DNA from: Sporichthyaceae bacterium
Lineage (GTDB): Bacteria; Actinomycetota; Actinomycetes; Sporichthyales; Sporichthyaceae
Length of the DNA stretch: 64,000 nucleotides
Reading direction: 5' to 3'
Assembly: GCA_036269075.1 (NCBI GenBank)
Contig: DATASX010000018.1
Location: 62,001-126,000, forward strand
Part shown: one piece after another, positions 54,050 to 63,009 of the stretch
How the letters are laid out: each line of letters starts with the position of its first letter
Position numbering within the stretch: the stretch's first letter is position 1
Made by a program: the position numbers and the translations under genes
The notes under the pieces: model-generated
Seen by the model: the letters and a program-made list of their open reading frames with translations, nothing else
Told to the model about the DNA's origin: nothing
Databases searched by the model: none

Positions 54050-54792
54050 GCTGCGCTCCGTTCGGTGACCGCGTGCGCCAGGTAGCTGGCGACCTCACGC
54101 GGGGTGGTGCCCCGGGAGAACACCCGGTCGACCCCGAGTTCGGTGGCCATCGCCGGGTCGAAGCGCGGCCCGCCGACGACCAACAGCGGACGGCTGCCGG
54201 TCGGGAAGGCCGCCCGCAACGCATCGGCCAGCTCGCGGGTGTTGTGCAGATGGGCATCGCGTTGGGTGACCACCTGGGACACCAGCACGGCGTCCGCCGA
54301 ATGCTTGCGCACAGCCGCTACCAACTCGTCGATCTCGACCTGGGCCCCGAGGTTGTGCACCATCAGTTCCCGGTAGTACTCCAGGCCTTTCTCGCCCGCG
54401 AAGCCTTTGATGTTCAGGATCGCGTCGATGCCGACCGTGTGCGCGTCGGTGCCGATGCAGGCCCCGACCACCACCAGGCGCCGGCGCAGCCGGGAGCGGA
54501 CCGCACGATTCACCTCGGCCGGGCTCAGCAGCGGGAAATCCCGTTCCGGTATGGGGATCTCGGCCAGGTCGACGGTGTGCTGGACCTTGCCGTAGACCAC
54601 GAAGAACGTGAACTGCGGCCCGACCGCGCGGGAGTGCACGACGTTGACCGGGTCCAGGCCCATCTTTCGGGCCAGTGCGGCCGCAGCGGCCTCGGCCCGG
54701 CTGTCGTGGGGGATCGGCAGGGTGAACGAGACCTGGACCATGCCGTCGTCGGTGGTGTCGCCGTAGGGGCGGACGACTGTTGGCTCGGTCAT
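54046..54792 (-). CDS. kamE: Lysine 5,6-aminomutase beta subunit
   Basis: This 248-residue subunit carries the B12-binding domain of D-lysine/beta-lysine 5,6-aminomutase. The base-off motif DxHxxG is seen as TDAHTVG (near residue 120), and the nearby NIKGFAGEKGLEYY holds the lysine that in the family binds PLP. The C-terminal part forms the Rossmann-like cobalamin fold (VGGPRFDPAMATELGVD). It works with KamD using adenosylcobalamin and PLP. The start overlaps the kamD stop (ATGA), and kal overlaps its own stop. Confidence 0.92.
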   Translation of the reverse strand: MTEPTVVRPYGDTTDDGMVQVSFTLPIPHDSRAEAAAAALARKMGLDPVNVVHSRAVGPQFTFFVVYGKVQHTVDLAEIPIPERDFPLLSPAEVNRAVRSRLRRRLVVVGACIGTDAHTVGIDAILNIKGFAGEKGLEYYRELMVHNLGAQVEIDELVAAVRKHSADAVLVSQVVTQRDAHLHNTRELADALRAAFPTGSRPLLVVGGPRFDPAMATELGVDRVFSRGTTPREVASYLAHAVTERSAA

Positions 54793-56357
54793 GCCGCACC
54801 TCCGACACCGGCGGCGTCCAGCAGTTCGTCGACCGGGTTGAAGTAGTCCGCGGCCTTGGCGATCACGCCGTCGCGACCGCGCCCGCCCTCCGGCGGGCGG
54901 CGCATCAGGCCGAATGTGCCGGACCCGATGGCCGCCAGCAGGCCGGTGCTCTCGATCGTGCGCAGCAGGTCGATGGACTCCCCCAGCACAGCATCGGCCC
55001 GGCGGGCGACGAAGGAGTTCGGGGCCAGCTCCAGGTCCTCGTGCAACCGCCCGACGGCGTCCAGCACGTAGCGCACGTTCCGTAGTGCGAGGTCCCGGTC
55101 GGACAGGAACGGCGTGACGACGGCCTCGGTCATCATCCCGACCAGCAGGATCCCCTGCCCGGTCAGCGCCCCGGCCAGGTTGAAGAACCCGTCGAGCAGG
55201 TAGCCGCGGAAGACGTCGCCGGTCATGTGCTTGGTCGGCGGCATCCACTTCAGCGGCGCGTCCGGGAACAGCGCCCGGGCCAGCATCGCGTGCGCCAGCT
55301 CCAGCCGGAACGAGTCGGGCCGGTCTGGGTCGATCTCGAAGGCGTGGCCCAGCCCGAGCTGCCAGTCCGCCAGTCCGGCCTCCTTGGCGAAGTACTCGTT
55401 GAGCAACTGCGAGACCGTGACGGTGTGCGCGGCGTCGACGGCGTCGGCGGTGGTCAGGTAGTTGTCCTCGCCGGTGTTGATGATGATCCCGGCGTGGGCG
55501 TGGATGCGGCGGGCGAAGCGCTGGTCGGTGAACGTGCGCAACGGGTTGATGTCGCGGAAGAGGATCCCGTACATCGAGTCGTTGAGCATCATGTCGAGGC
55601 GTTCGAGCCCGGCCAGGGCGGCGATCTCCGGCATGCACAGCCCGGAGGCGTAGTTGGTCAGCCGGACGTAGCGGCCTAGTTCGGCCGAGACGTCGTCGAG
55701 CGCGGCCCGCATGAGCCGGAAGTTCTCCGCGGTGGCGTACGTGCCGGCGTAGCCCTCGCGGGTCGCGCCCTCGGGCACGTGGTCCAGCAGCGACTGCCCG
55801 GTCGAGCGGATGACCGCCACCACGTCGGCGCCCTCGCGGGCCGCGGCCTGCGCCTGCGGGATGTCCTCGTAGATGTCGCCGGTCGCCACGATCAGGTAGA
55901 TCCAGGGCCGCCGCGGCGGGTCGCCCAGCCGGGTGACGAGTTCCTCGCGTTCCCGCCGCCGCGCGGTCACCCGGTCGAGCCCCGCTCCGGCGGCGGCCCG
56001 GGCGGCCCGGCGGGCGGCGGGCTCGTCGTCGCCGGTGGGCAACCGGAAGCGGATCGAGGCGGCTGTCGCCTTCTCGGCCAGTTCCCGCAGATCGCCGGCC
56101 CCGCCGCGCAGCAGTGCGTCCCAGACCGGGACGGCCACGCCGTGCTCCAGCCCGACCTGCTCGGCGACCGCGGCCACCAGGTGATTGGGCCAGGGCAGGC
56201 CCTCCGCGTCGGCGCCGGCCAACCCGGCCAGCCGCAGTACCGCGCGCTCGATCGAGGTGGTGCTGTGCGACCGGGCCAGCTCCACCACCGGGGCCCCGAC
56301 CCGGCGGGCCAGGTCGCGGGCCTGCGCCACAGTCGCCGGATCCAGGGAAAGCCTCAT
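54789..56357 (-). CDS. kamD: Lysine 5,6-aminomutase alpha subunit
   Basis: This 522-residue protein is the TIM-barrel catalytic subunit. Recognisable stretches include YLIVATGDIYEDIPQAQAAA, NYASGLCMPEIAALAGLERL and IINTGEDNYLTTADAVDAAH. It converts beta-lysine to 3,5-diaminohexanoate together with KamE. The ATG at 56357 follows GGGGGA; a GTG at 56372 would add five residues. The length is normal for the family. It lies 94 bases downstream of kdd and overlaps kamE, so the unit is probably one transcript. Confidence 0.93.
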   Translation of the reverse strand: MRLSLDPATVAQARDLARRVGAPVVELARSHSTTSIERAVLRLAGLAGADAEGLPWPNHLVAAVAEQVGLEHGVAVPVWDALLRGGAGDLRELAEKATAASIRFRLPTGDDEPAARRAARAAAGAGLDRVTARRREREELVTRLGDPPRRPWIYLIVATGDIYEDIPQAQAAAREGADVVAVIRSTGQSLLDHVPEGATREGYAGTYATAENFRLMRAALDDVSAELGRYVRLTNYASGLCMPEIAALAGLERLDMMLNDSMYGILFRDINPLRTFTDQRFARRIHAHAGIIINTGEDNYLTTADAVDAAHTVTVSQLLNEYFAKEAGLADWQLGLGHAFEIDPDRPDSFRLELAHAMLARALFPDAPLKWMPPTKHMTGDVFRGYLLDGFFNLAGALTGQGILLVGMMTEAVVTPFLSDRDLALRNVRYVLDAVGRLHEDLELAPNSFVARRADAVLGESIDLLRTIESTGLLAAIGSGTFGLMRRPPEGGRGRDGVIAKAADYFNPVDELLDAAGVGGAA

Positions 56358-56451
56358 CGGCCCGTCCCCCACTCCCGACTTGTGCTGCCTGTCCCACGTA
56401 TTGCGCAGCTCGAACAGGTGGAACAGGCCGCAGAAGTGCGGGAGAGACGGC

Positions 56452-57510
56452 TCATCGGTGGACCTGCTCGCGCAGGCGGCGCTCGAACATGGCCCGTAGC
56501 TCCGGCCGGGTGCGGATCAGGTTCAACGCGATGCGATCGTGCCCCGGGGCGTAGCCGTTGCCGATCAGCATCGTGACGTCGGCGGCCACTCCCTCGGCGC
56601 CCAGTGCGGCACCGGCGAACGAGGTGGCCATCGAGAAGAACACCACGACCCCGCCGGGCGCGGTGGACAGCACGGCGCCGTGCTCGGCCCCGGGGACGTC
56701 GACGCACACGACCGTGACGTCGGTCGGGCCGCCGCACGCGTTGATGGTCTCGAGCACCGCCAGTGCGTCGCGGGCGTCGGCCACCGCCACGTGGTCGGCC
56801 AGACCGGAGTTGCCGAGCGCGAACGCCTCGGCCGAGTCGCGGACCAGGCCGACCAGGCGCCCGGCGCCCGCGGCCCGGGCCGCGGCCAGGGCCAGCGAAC
56901 CGCTCTTTCCCGCGGCGCCCAGCACCGCTACTGACGGCCGCTTGCGCAGTATCGAGCGCTCCCCCACGACCCGCGCGGTCAACGCCGCGGCGCCGGCCAC
57001 GTCGAGCACGGCCAGGGCCAGCGGGGTCTCGAGGTCGTCGGGCAGCACCGCGGCAAGGGACCGGGCGAACAGGATCGCGTGGCCACGGGCCGGGACCTGC
57101 TCGCTGCGCCCGCTCCACTCGGCCAGCTCGTCGGTGATGCGGAGCGGGGTGAGGGTGAGCGACACGAGCGTGGCCACCCGGTCGCCGACGTGCAGGCCGC
57201 TCGGTGACTGCGGGCCGACGTCGGCCACCGTCCCGATCAACATGCCGCCGGAGCCGGTCACCGGGTTGTGCATCTTGCCGCGCTCAGCGACGATCCCGAG
57301 CACCGCGTCGCGGACCGCATCCGGGTCCAGGTGGTACTCCGAGAGTTGGCGGAACGACGCGGCGTCCAGATTCAGGCGTTCTACGTCGATGCGGACCTCG
57401 TCGGCCCACAGCTGCGGCCGGTCGTCCAGCTGCCATGCGGCCTGCGGCAGGACCGGTGTGGTGTCGCGGACGCGGTGGCGTCCCAGCGGCGACCCGTTCT
57501 CCAGATACAC
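56452..57510 (-). CDS. kdd: L-erythro-3,5-diaminohexanoate dehydrogenase
   Basis: This 352-residue NAD(P)-dependent enzyme matches Kdd, which oxidises 3,5-diaminohexanoate to 5-amino-3-oxohexanoate. A Rossmann site is seen as VAVLGAAGKSGSLALAAARA near residue 185. The N-terminal stretch GSPLGRHRVRDTTPVLPQAA and NPVTGSGGMLIGTV fit the family. The GTG has GAGGAGGTC just upstream. It is the first gene of the minus-strand unit and divergent from kamA. The next step, the keto cleavage enzyme Kce, is not present in the window. Confidence 0.9.
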   Translation of the reverse strand: MYLENGSPLGRHRVRDTTPVLPQAAWQLDDRPQLWADEVRIDVERLNLDAASFRQLSEYHLDPDAVRDAVLGIVAERGKMHNPVTGSGGMLIGTVADVGPQSPSGLHVGDRVATLVSLTLTPLRITDELAEWSGRSEQVPARGHAILFARSLAAVLPDDLETPLALAVLDVAGAAALTARVVGERSILRKRPSVAVLGAAGKSGSLALAAARAAGAGRLVGLVRDSAEAFALGNSGLADHVAVADARDALAVLETINACGGPTDVTVVCVDVPGAEHGAVLSTAPGGVVVFFSMATSFAGAALGAEGVAADVTMLIGNGYAPGHDRIALNLIRTRPELRAMFERRLREQVHR

Positions 57511-57680
57511 CGCGACCTCCTCCCACTTGAGGGGTGCACTGCCGTCCGGTGCCTGACCCGTTCAGCCGGAAGTAGGCAGCGTAAATCTTGCATCAAGCGT
57601 ATCGTGGACGAGAGATTTTCTTGTCGGATTAGCTTGAGTCGCTGGATCATCCGGTGCGATTCGCCCGGTTTGGAGGATCT
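57511..57680. promoter_or_regulatory. kdd/kamA divergent control region with CCTACTTCCGGC element
   Basis: This 170-base gap, AT-richer in its middle, must hold both promoters. The 12-mer GCCGGAAGTAGG at 57565-57576 reads CCTACTTCCGGC toward kdd and lies 54 nt before its start. TTGTCG (57621) and GATCAT (57645) with an 18-base spacer may be the kamA promoter. CTTG-CAT-CAAG near 57588-57598 is a small palindrome. Confidence 0.6.
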
Positions 57681-59123
57681 GTGGGCACTTCGCGGCAGAC
57701 GCTCCCAGTGTGCCCCGCCGAACCCGCCGGGCCCGGGCAGCCGTACTCCTACCGGCGCGTCGAACTGGTCGAGCCGGACTGGACGCGGTTCCCGGGCTGG
57801 CGCGAGGTCAGCGCGACGCAGTGGGCCGATGCCCAGTGGCAGCGGTCGCACTGTGTGAAGTCGGTGGCGCAACTGCGGGCCGTGCTCGGCGACCTGCTGG
57901 ACGAGGCCTGCTACGCCGACCTCGCACTGGACGCCCAGACCCACGCCACCATGCCGATGCTGCTGCCGCCGCAGATGCTGAACACGATGGCGCTCGGTGC
58001 CCCCGTCGGTGGTCCGGGCAGCTTGGCCGAGGCGTTCCGGGCCGACCCGGTGCGCCGCTACATGCTGCCGATGGCCGCCGACCGCGACGCGGACTGGCCG
58101 GGTCACCCGTTCGCCAGCCGCGACTCGCTGCACGAGGCCGAGATGTGGCCGGTCGAGGGCCTGACCCACCGCTATCCGACCAAGGTGCTGGCCGAGCTGA
58201 CCAGCACCTGCCCGCAGTACTGCGGGCACTGCACGCGGATGGACCTGGTCGGCACCTCGACACCGGCCGTCGAGAAGCACCGGTTCTTGCTAAAGCCCGT
58301 CGACCGGCACGACGCGATGCTGGCCTACCTGCGCCGCAACCCCGGGGTGCGCGACGTGGTGGTCTCCGGCGGCGACGTCGCCAACGTGCCGTGGCCACGG
58401 CTGGAGGCGTTCGTGGCCGCGCTGCTGGAGATGGAGAACATCCGCGACATCCGCCTGGCCAGCAAGGCGCTGATCGCACTGCCGCAGCACTGGCTGCAGA
58501 ACGAGGTCCTGGCCGGCGTGGCCCGGCTGGCGCAGATCGCCCGGGCCCGTGGGGTCGGCCTGGCCGTGCACACCCACACGAACAACGCGGCCTCGGTGAC
58601 CCCGCTGGTGGCGCAGGCAGCCGGGGCGTTGCTGGCGGCCGGGGTGCGCGACGTGCGCAACCAGGGCGTGCTGCTGCGCGGGGTGAACGACTCGGTGGAG
58701 GGGCTTCTCGACCTGTGCTTCGCGCTGCTCGACGGCGCGGGGATCATGCCCTACTACTTCTACCAGTGCGACCTGATCCCGGGCAGCGAGCACTGGCGGC
58801 TCTCGCTGGCGCAGGCGCAGGACCTGCAGCACGGGATCATGGGTTACCTGCCCGGCTTCGCCACCCCGCGGCTGGTGGTCGACGTGCCGTTCGTCGGAAA
58901 GCGCTGGGTCGACCAGTTCGTGGAGTACGACCGCGTCCTGGGCGTCTCGCAGTGGACGAAGAACTACCGGACGGCGATCGAACTCGACGACCCCGAGGCG
59001 TTGTCCCGCCACTACCCGTACTACGACCCGATCCGCACCCTGCCGTCGGACGGGCAGGCGTGGTGGGCCGGCGAGGCCCGACGGATGGGGGTCTCGGCGG
59101 CACGCGAACGCGCCGCCGGCTGA
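57681..59123 (+). CDS. kamA: Lysine 2,3-aminomutase family radical SAM enzyme
   Basis: This 480-residue radical SAM/PLP enzyme has the [4Fe-4S] motif CPQYCGHC (CxxxCxxC, near residue 180), then VVSGGDVANVPWPRLE and VHTHTNNAASVTPLV, which match the KamA family. A candidate PLP lysine is in VPFVGKRWVDQF near 408. KamA converts L-lysine to L-beta-lysine, the substrate of KamDE. The GTG has GGAGGATCT before it. It is divergent from kdd and faces the other genes of the pathway. The long N-terminus may differ from the clostridial enzyme. Confidence 0.9.
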   Translation: MGTSRQTLPVCPAEPAGPGQPYSYRRVELVEPDWTRFPGWREVSATQWADAQWQRSHCVKSVAQLRAVLGDLLDEACYADLALDAQTHATMPMLLPPQMLNTMALGAPVGGPGSLAEAFRADPVRRYMLPMAADRDADWPGHPFASRDSLHEAEMWPVEGLTHRYPTKVLAELTSTCPQYCGHCTRMDLVGTSTPAVEKHRFLLKPVDRHDAMLAYLRRNPGVRDVVVSGGDVANVPWPRLEAFVAALLEMENIRDIRLASKALIALPQHWLQNEVLAGVARLAQIARARGVGLAVHTHTNNAASVTPLVAQAAGALLAAGVRDVRNQGVLLRGVNDSVEGLLDLCFALLDGAGIMPYYFYQCDLIPGSEHWRLSLAQAQDLQHGIMGYLPGFATPRLVVDVPFVGKRWVDQFVEYDRVLGVSQWTKNYRTAIELDDPEALSRHYPYYDPIRTLPSDGQAWWAGEARRMGVSAARERAAG

Positions 59124-59172
59124 CTCCAGGCCGGCCTGCCCCGAAGCTGACGGAGCCTGCGCTGAGGGTGCG

Positions 59173-60018
59173 TCAGGCGCGGTGCACCAGTACGTCTCCG
59201 GAACCGGTGCGGACGTGCACCTCGAGCAGCTGGTCGGCAGGTGCCGGCCCGGACGCGGGCGGTAGCGAGCTGTGCACGCGGCCCGACCCGGAGGTGACGT
59301 CCAGCTTCGCGGCGGTCCCCTCCGGCACCCCGAGCTCCAGGCCGCCGGAGGCCGCGTGCAGGCTGATCGAGCCCCGTAGCGCCGAGCCGATCCGGACGTT
59401 GCCCGAAGCCAGCTTGATCCCGACCGAGGACAGCGCCCGGTCCAGGTTCACGTCGCTGGATGCGCCGATCAGTCGGACGTCGCCGCCGGTCTGACCCAGC
59501 GTCACATTCCCGGACGCCGACTTAACGTCGACGGTGCCGGTGACCTCGCCGACCCGTACGTTGCCGGAGGCCGAGCGCACCCGCAGGTCGCCGAGCACCC
59601 GGTCGGCCACCACGTCGCCGGAGGCCGTGTCGGCCTTGATCGGGCCGGTGGTGCCGAGGACGACGTGGCCGGAGGCGATCTGGATCCTGGTCTCGCCGTA
59701 GCGACCGGTGCAGTCGAAGTAGACCGCGCCGCCATGCAGTTCCAGGCGGCTGCCCTCGGGCACCTCGACGGTGACCGCGACCGACGCTCCTGCGCCGAAC
59801 GCCTGCCACCACTTGTGGCGCGGGGCCTCGATGGTCAGGCGGCGGCGATCGCAGTCGACCCGGGTCGCGCTCGTTGCGGCGACGTCGGCCTGCGAGGCCG
59901 GGTCGGCCGGTTGCACCTCGACGCTGGTCACGCCGGCCGTGCTGGTCCGAATCGCGACGGCACCTGCCTGCAGGCAGACCCGGACCCCGATCGGCTCGGG
60001 GGTTTGGAAAGTGGGCAT
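59173..60018 (-). CDS. DUF4097 beta-helix protein
   Basis: This 281-residue protein is built of repeated beta strands of the DUF4097/Toastrack type: TASGDVVADRVLGDLRVRSA, KSASGNVTLGQTGGDVRLIG, then VTSGSGRVHSSL at the end. No signal peptide or membrane helix is visible, so it appears cytoplasmic. The function is unknown. GGAGGTCGACC precedes the ATG. It lies 43 bases after the RHH gene and is almost certainly in the same operon. Confidence 0.85.
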   Translation of the reverse strand: MPTFQTPEPIGVRVCLQAGAVAIRTSTAGVTSVEVQPADPASQADVAATSATRVDCDRRRLTIEAPRHKWWQAFGAGASVAVTVEVPEGSRLELHGGAVYFDCTGRYGETRIQIASGHVVLGTTGPIKADTASGDVVADRVLGDLRVRSASGNVRVGEVTGTVDVKSASGNVTLGQTGGDVRLIGASSDVNLDRALSSVGIKLASGNVRIGSALRGSISLHAASGGLELGVPEGTAAKLDVTSGSGRVHSSLPPASGPAPADQLLEVHVRTGSGDVLVHRA

Positions 60019-60061
60019 GGTCGACCTCCGGTGGAGAAGAAGTGGCCGGCGGGGGTGCGGG

Positions 60062-60553
60062 TCAGCGCACCCAGCCGCGCAGGTGATTTCGTCCGGTCGG
60101 CCAGTCGGTGGCCGGATCGGAGGGTTCGGTGGGATTCACGACGGCCGCAACCGTGCGGACCAGCCAGGCGTTGACGGACAGGCCCTCGGCCGCGGCCGCG
60201 GCTTCGACCTGTGCCTTGAGCTGCTCGGGCAGCCGGAGGGTCAGGCGGGCGGTGGCGTCGTCGAGTTCGGCCGGGCGGGCCGAGGCGAGCGGGACGGCCA
60301 CCCGGTAGTCCGGCGGCGGGTTGACGACGAACTCGGGCTCGCGCCCCCGCAGGCGGACCTCGACGGAGCCGGGCGCCAGTTCGCGGGTGATCTCCTCGGC
60401 CGCCTCGGCCAGGGCCTCGAGCAGCGTGAGCCGGAAGCCGGCGTCCAGGGCCGAGGCGAACCGCTCCGCCGCCGCGGCTACGGCCGGGTCGCCCGGGCCC
60501 GCGGCGACGAGCAGTTCGGAGTGCAGTCGCGCGACGTGCCCGCTCAAATCCAT
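60062..60553 (-). CDS. Ribbon-helix-helix (HicB-like) regulator
   Basis: This 163-residue protein has a C-terminal ribbon-helix-helix segment (ARLTLRLPEQLKAQVEAAAA, then EGLSVNAWLVRTVAAVV) and a long helical N-terminus. Database names often call such genes HicB-family antitoxins, but no HicA toxin follows; the partner is DUF4097. The start codon overlaps an array of three 8-mers with 11-base spacing, which looks like its own operator, so autorepression is likely. The N-terminus may sense or bind a partner. Confidence 0.8.
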   Translation of the reverse strand: MDLSGHVARLHSELLVAAGPGDPAVAAAAERFASALDAGFRLTLLEALAEAAEEITRELAPGSVEVRLRGREPEFVVNPPPDYRVAVPLASARPAELDDATARLTLRLPEQLKAQVEAAAAAEGLSVNAWLVRTVAAVVNPTEPSDPATDWPTGRNHLRGWVR

Positions 60554-60582
60554 GACGTCATAGTGACGTCACGATGATGTCG
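60553..60582. promoter_or_regulatory. Operator array of the RHH regulator
   Basis: TGACGTCA (60553-60560), TGACGTCA (60564-60571) and TGATGTCG (60575-60582) recur every 11 bases, one helical turn, covering the RHH start codon (CAT at 60551-60553). This is the layout expected for cooperative binding of RHH dimers. Confidence 0.75.
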
Positions 60583-60600
60583 TGGCAAGCGCTTCGCTCA

Positions 60601-60640
60601 GATCATCGATGATCGCAGCGTTGTTCTCTCATACCTGGGG
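60601..60640. repeat. Dispersed repeat, copy 2
   Basis: GATCATCGATGATC (60601-60614), a 9-base spacer and TTCTCTCATACCTGGGG (60624-60640) reproduce the element at 30962. It ends 10 bases before the stop codon of the metallopeptidase. The palindrome alone occurs a third time inside the UvrA pseudogene (42676-42689). Confidence 0.85.
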
Positions 60641-60650
60641 TGCACCGCGG

Positions 60651-62957
60651 TCAACGCCCGCCGGGCTGCACCACCCCGTTTACCCGCAGCGTGTAGGGCG
60701 CGTAGGTCTGCTGCGTCTCGGTCGGGTCGTCGCAGGAGACCACGGCCACCAGTTCCGGATACGTCGCGAATTCGTGGATCACCGCGGCGGTCAGGGTGAA
60801 GTCGAAGGCCCCGTCGACCCGGCGGACCAGCGCCCGGTGGTGCGCGGCGTCGATGCCGACCAGCGCCATCGACCAGTGCTCGACCGGGGTCGGGTTCAGC
60901 TGCCCGGGCGAGGCGAACGGGCCGGTCGAGGAGCCGTCGCTGATCAAGGTGTGCCCGACGTGGACCTCGTCGACGTACCACCCGCCGGAATTCACCATCG
61001 GGTCGCTCCAATAGCGGAACCCGAGGATGACCGACCGGCCCGCGTACGGCGTCAGATCGAAGCTCTGGGTGACCGGGATCGGGGCGCTGCCGGTCAGGCC
61101 TGGTCCGGCCGGGGCGGGTGCGCTCGCAGTCCGGGTGTTGGTGTTGGCGAGCGTTTCGTACGTCTTGCCGCCGTCGGTGGAGACGACCGTGTAGCCCCAG
61201 TCGAAGCCGTTCTCCATGCTCCAGCTCGAGGTGTAGCTCAACACCGGGTCGTCGAGCGGAACCGTCGTGCGGAACGCCATCGTCACGTCGCTGGCCGGGG
61301 CGTTGCCGCTGAACAGTGCGGGGTGGTCGGTCGGCAACGGGCCGAGGTCCGGCGGGCTGATCGGCGCGGCAGGCTGTTGCCCGGGCACGCCGGGCGGGTT
61401 CACCGGCGACAGCAACGGCGTGCGCGGCACGGCCCGCCACAACAGCGGTTCGGCGTCCAGCGCCCGGGCTCCGGAGAACGCCAGCCCCGTCAGGCCGGTG
61501 CCCGCCAGCGGTCCGGCGGCGGTGCGCAACGCGACGTAGTCCGCGCCGTTCGGTGCCGCTCCGGGTTTTGCGTAGGCGGCCGGGTTGGCCAGGTTCACCG
61601 CGGCGTTCAGCCCGGATGAGGTCACCTTGTCGCGGGCCACGCCGGTCACGGTGCCGTGCTTGAGCAGCCGGTCCAGCAACGTGGAGAGCTCGAAGTCGTG
61701 CAGGACCTCGGCGAACTTCGCGCCGTGGCCATATCGGTCCAGCGCGGCCTGCACGCCGGCCACACCCTGGTGCCGGCCGTCGCGGTGCAGGAACTCGAGG
61801 ATCGCCGCGCCGAAGTGGTCGTGCAGATAGATCATGAACGACCAGGCGATGCCGTAGTCGGCGAGGATCTCCGAGCCGGTGCCCTCGTCGCCCCACACCG
61901 TCAGGGAGTTCTCGGGCCCGCCGCACGGCTGCGGGTTCGGGTTGTACCTGGTCCGCACGGTGCCGAAACCGTCGTAGCAGACCAGGTGGCTCTCGAACTT
62001 CCGGTCGAAGACCGTGTGCGTGGTCGAGGCGTAGCCGGTCAGGCCGATCGCGTAGTCCGAGAGGCCCTCGTTGACCCAGGTGTGCTCGTTCGGGTCGACG
62101 TAGTACTCGAGCAGGTGCTGGTACTCGTGGGCGAAGATCCCCTCGTAGAGCCGAGGTCGGGCCGGTCGGGACTTGCACAGGTCCGCGTCGGGTTGGTCCG
62201 GCGGGTTGTCGCCGGTGCGGTGCGCCCAGTCGTAGGCGTCGATCGTCATGACATTACGCCCCGTCAGATCGTTGAACTGCGGGGAGAAGAACCCGGCCAC
62301 GTAGGTCTGGTTCTTCGGGAAGTCATAGAAGTTGGCGTCGCGGACGTTGTCGACCAGCGTCACGACCTTCGTGCCGTCGCCGGAGAAGTCGAGCCCCTGC
62401 ACGGTGCTGTCGGCCGACCGCTGCGAGCCGTCGCGGCCCGGTGCGACGCTGAACGCCGCGGACTCCTTGGGCAGGATCGTGCCGTCGTACTCGTGCATCA
62501 GCGCGGTGATCTGCGCGTCGGTGACCATGGTGCTGCCCGGCACGCCGCCGCGGCAGTCGCCGGCCGGGAAATCGGTGCCGACGGTGCCGTCCGGCGCCGG
62601 GCCGGTGGCCACCCAGACCTCGATGTGGTGGCCGACCCCGCGCAGGGTGAATTCCTTGGTGTAGATCGTGCCCTTCTCCGAGTCCAGCGCCGGCCACATC
62701 CGCTTGCTCCCGACCTGCGGCGTCGCCCCGTTCGCGGTGGTGGTCTGCAGCGTTCCGGCGGGAGTGCGTCGCCAGGCGGCCAGCGTTGCCGGGATCGACG
62801 AGTCGAGGCGGTAGGTGACGTTGCCGGGCAGTTCGCCGATGTCCGCGGCCGGCTCGGTTCGATCGGTGTCGGGGGCTTCGGCCCGGGCGGCCGCCCCGCC
62901 CACCACGGTGGCGCCGCAGATCACGACGGCGGCCGTGGCGAGGCGCAAGGCACGCAT
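60651..62957 (-). CDS. Secreted zinc metallopeptidase, immune inhibitor A-like C-terminus
   Basis: This 768-residue exported protein has a signal peptide (about 26 residues, ending AARAEA) and a peptidase domain with the zinc motif HEYQHLLEYY followed by NEGLSDYA (third ligand Glu), as in gluzincin-like surface peptidases. The C-terminal half has a MAM-like beta domain (YTSSWSMENGFDWGYTVVST) similar to immune inhibitor A. It probably degrades external proteins. The ATG at 62957 is preferred. A CCTACTTCCGGC element lies 52 nt before the start, as for kdd. Confidence 0.85.
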   Translation of the reverse strand: MRALRLATAAVVICGATVVGGAAARAEAPDTDRTEPAADIGELPGNVTYRLDSSIPATLAAWRRTPAGTLQTTTANGATPQVGSKRMWPALDSEKGTIYTKEFTLRGVGHHIEVWVATGPAPDGTVGTDFPAGDCRGGVPGSTMVTDAQITALMHEYDGTILPKESAAFSVAPGRDGSQRSADSTVQGLDFSGDGTKVVTLVDNVRDANFYDFPKNQTYVAGFFSPQFNDLTGRNVMTIDAYDWAHRTGDNPPDQPDADLCKSRPARPRLYEGIFAHEYQHLLEYYVDPNEHTWVNEGLSDYAIGLTGYASTTHTVFDRKFESHLVCYDGFGTVRTRYNPNPQPCGGPENSLTVWGDEGTGSEILADYGIAWSFMIYLHDHFGAAILEFLHRDGRHQGVAGVQAALDRYGHGAKFAEVLHDFELSTLLDRLLKHGTVTGVARDKVTSSGLNAAVNLANPAAYAKPGAAPNGADYVALRTAAGPLAGTGLTGLAFSGARALDAEPLLWRAVPRTPLLSPVNPPGVPGQQPAAPISPPDLGPLPTDHPALFSGNAPASDVTMAFRTTVPLDDPVLSYTSSWSMENGFDWGYTVVSTDGGKTYETLANTNTRTASAPAPAGPGLTGSAPIPVTQSFDLTPYAGRSVILGFRYWSDPMVNSGGWYVDEVHVGHTLISDGSSTGPFASPGQLNPTPVEHWSMALVGIDAAHHRALVRRVDGAFDFTLTAAVIHEFATYPELVAVVSCDDPTETQQTYAPYTLRVNGVVQPGGR

Positions 62958-63009
62958 GGCCCCACCCTTGCGCCCGGTTCGTCCCGGGGCGTCCTGATTT
63001 ACCAATACG

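Noticed and set aside
60062-60553. HicAB-type toxin-antitoxin module.
   Set aside because: Only an RHH (HicB-like) protein is present; the partner is a DUF4097 beta protein and no HicA double-strand RNA-binding toxin is visible.
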